Shown piece after piece: positions 63,215 to 64,000 of a stretch of DNA of 64,000 bases. The stretch lies in contig NZ_JONL01000006.1 in assembly GCF_000711735.1 (NCBI RefSeq), positions 124,001-188,000 of the forward strand, written 5' to 3'. Source of the stretch: Maridesulfovibrio frigidus DSM 17176 (GTDB taxonomy: Bacteria; Desulfobacterota; Desulfovibrionia; Desulfovibrionales; Desulfovibrionaceae). The notes under the pieces were generated by a model, which was not told where the DNA came from, did no database searches, and was given only the letters and a program-made list of their open reading frames with translations. Within the stretch, counting starts at the first letter, position 1, and each line of letters begins with the position of its first letter. Made by a program: the position numbers and the translations under genes.

Positions 63215-64000
63215 TCAAACGCCAGCGCTCTTTTTATCACGCTTAACGACAAGTTCTTCACGTCTCAGGCGAGCAAGTTCACGCATATCAACGACCTGAT
63301 CGGTCTCATCCACGATCTCGCTGCCGAGTATTTCTTCCATCACATCTTCAAGAGTAACAACACCGGACATTCCTCCGTATTCATCGAGCACCACAAAAAG
63401 GTGCATGCGACTTTCAAGGAATCTTACTAGCAACTTGTCCAAGGTTATGTTCTCAAGAACAAACCTTACAGGTTTCATCAAGCTTGAAAGCTTAACGTCA
63501 TGCTGGTCATCTGCAAGCGCTTCAAAAACAAAACGCCTATAAATAACACCAACAATTTCTTCCGTATCATCACCTGCGTAAACGGGTATACGACTGTGCG
63601 GCCATGCGCTGTATTTGGCATGAGCCTCAGCAACCGTCATATCAACCGGTAGCGAAAACACGACTGTCCGGGGAGTCATAATTTGCTCAACAATCTTATC
63701 GTCCAACGATAAAATGTTAGCAATTGAGAGGGCTTCGTAAGGTTTAATAGCCCCGGATTGTCTAGTTAAGCTAACCATTGCGCTGATATCTTCTTCCGTC
63801 ACCTGAGGGCCTTTGCTCCCTCTGCTAACGAGACGGGCAAGAAAACCACAGACCCAGATTACTGGGAAAAACACCCAAACCATAATCTCGAGAGGACGCG
63901 CAAGCGCCTTCCCTAAAGTATCGCTGTAAACAACACCTAAGGTTTTGGGAAGTATTTCAGAAAATATTAAGATTATAAGAGTGAAACCAGCAACAAACCA
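63215..64000 (-). CDS. CNNM/CorC-HlyC-type protein with CBS domains (partial)
   Basis: The gene runs off the end of the window, leaving 261 C-terminal residues. The first 60 or so are the end of a DUF21/CNNM membrane domain (ILIFSEILPKTLG). A pair of CBS domains follows (VEQIMTPRTVVFSLP and LSSLMKPVRFVLEN), ending in the VVTLEDVMEEILGSEIVDE block typical of the HlyC/CorC group. The transporter-associated C-terminal CorC domain is absent, so it is a shorter form. Such proteins are linked to magnesium or cobalt handling. It is upstream of ccmE by 19 bases. Confidence 0.9.
   Translation of the reverse strand, partial: WFVAGFTLIILIFSEILPKTLGVVYSDTLGKALARPLEIMVWVFFPVIWVCGFLARLVSRGSKGPQVTEEDISAMVSLTRQSGAIKPYEALSIANILSLDDKIVEQIMTPRTVVFSLPVDMTVAEAHAKYSAWPHSRIPVYAGDDTEEIVGVIYRRFVFEALADDQHDVKLSSLMKPVRFVLENITLDKLLVRFLESRMHLFVVLDEYGGMSGVVTLEDVMEEILGSEIVDETDQVVDMRELARLRREELVVKRDKKSAGV

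Overview
The window is a gene-dense chromosomal stretch of a moderately AT-rich Gram-negative bacterium. The gene content points to the Deltaproteobacteria (Desulfobacterota), most likely a Desulfovibrionaceae member of the marine Maridesulfovibrio type. This is inference. It rests on an RluA-type pseudouridine synthase fused to dephospho-CoA kinase, a System I cytochrome c maturation operon whose CcmE carries Cys-x-x-x-Tyr, a UshA-like selenoprotein, a Fur box of the Desulfovibrio form before feoAB, and palindromic intergenic repeats. No 16S rRNA gene or sulfate-reduction gene is present to confirm it. I saw no rRNA, tRNA, CRISPR array, prophage or insertion sequence.

Layout. 0-3.3 kb (+): the end of a GGDEF protein, a FlhG/MinD-type ATPase, HU, a selenoprotein read through an in-frame TGA, and dapA. 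3.4-4.7 kb (-): trmFO. 4.8-7.4 kb (+): two oligopeptide ABC ATPases without permeases, then an HD-domain protein. 7.5-7.9 kb (-): a ModE-like regulator. 8.1-15.1 kb (+): a MATE exporter, a DUF2156 protein and a phosphodiesterase-like protein as one unit, then a UvrD/PcrA-type helicase and thiL. 15.1-22.98 kb (-): a second MATE protein and the run psd-pssA-leuA-leuC-leuD-(small secreted protein)-leuB. 23.1-26.9 kb (-): mnmA-tag and upp-uraA. 27.1-34.3 kb (+): the RluA-CoaE fusion, a candidate structured small RNA, a rhomboid protease, the chaperone group cbpA-cbpM-clpB and a small zinc-ribbon ORF. 34.4-36.9 kb (-): feoAB. 37.2-45.3 kb (+): an M29 aminopeptidase, grpE-dnaK, a large LpoA-like lipoprotein and gatCA. 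45.4-49.2 kb (-): tatB-tatC-hisB-lipoprotein-hisA-copZ-like. 49.3-52.3 kb (-): guaB-guaA behind a leader that looks like an attenuator. 52.5-57.5 kb (-): a complete branched-chain amino-acid transporter, livJHMGF. 57.9-63.2 kb (-): ccmE-F-A-B-C-D plus a membrane-anchored TPR protein. The window ends inside a CorC/HlyC-type CBS protein.

Most of the window is core metabolism and housekeeping. It covers leucine and histidine synthesis, leucine-family uptake, lysine (dapA), GMP and UMP supply, phosphatidylethanolamine synthesis, tRNA modification, protein folding and export, ferrous iron uptake and cytochrome c assembly. The observations most worth following are the selenoprotein and its SECIS-like hairpin (1.4-2.3 kb), the unassigned RNA with its own promoter and terminator (28.75-28.96 kb), the structured leader of guaB (52.36-52.5 kb), and a 46-residue CcmD-like gene that is easy to miss because it is so short.
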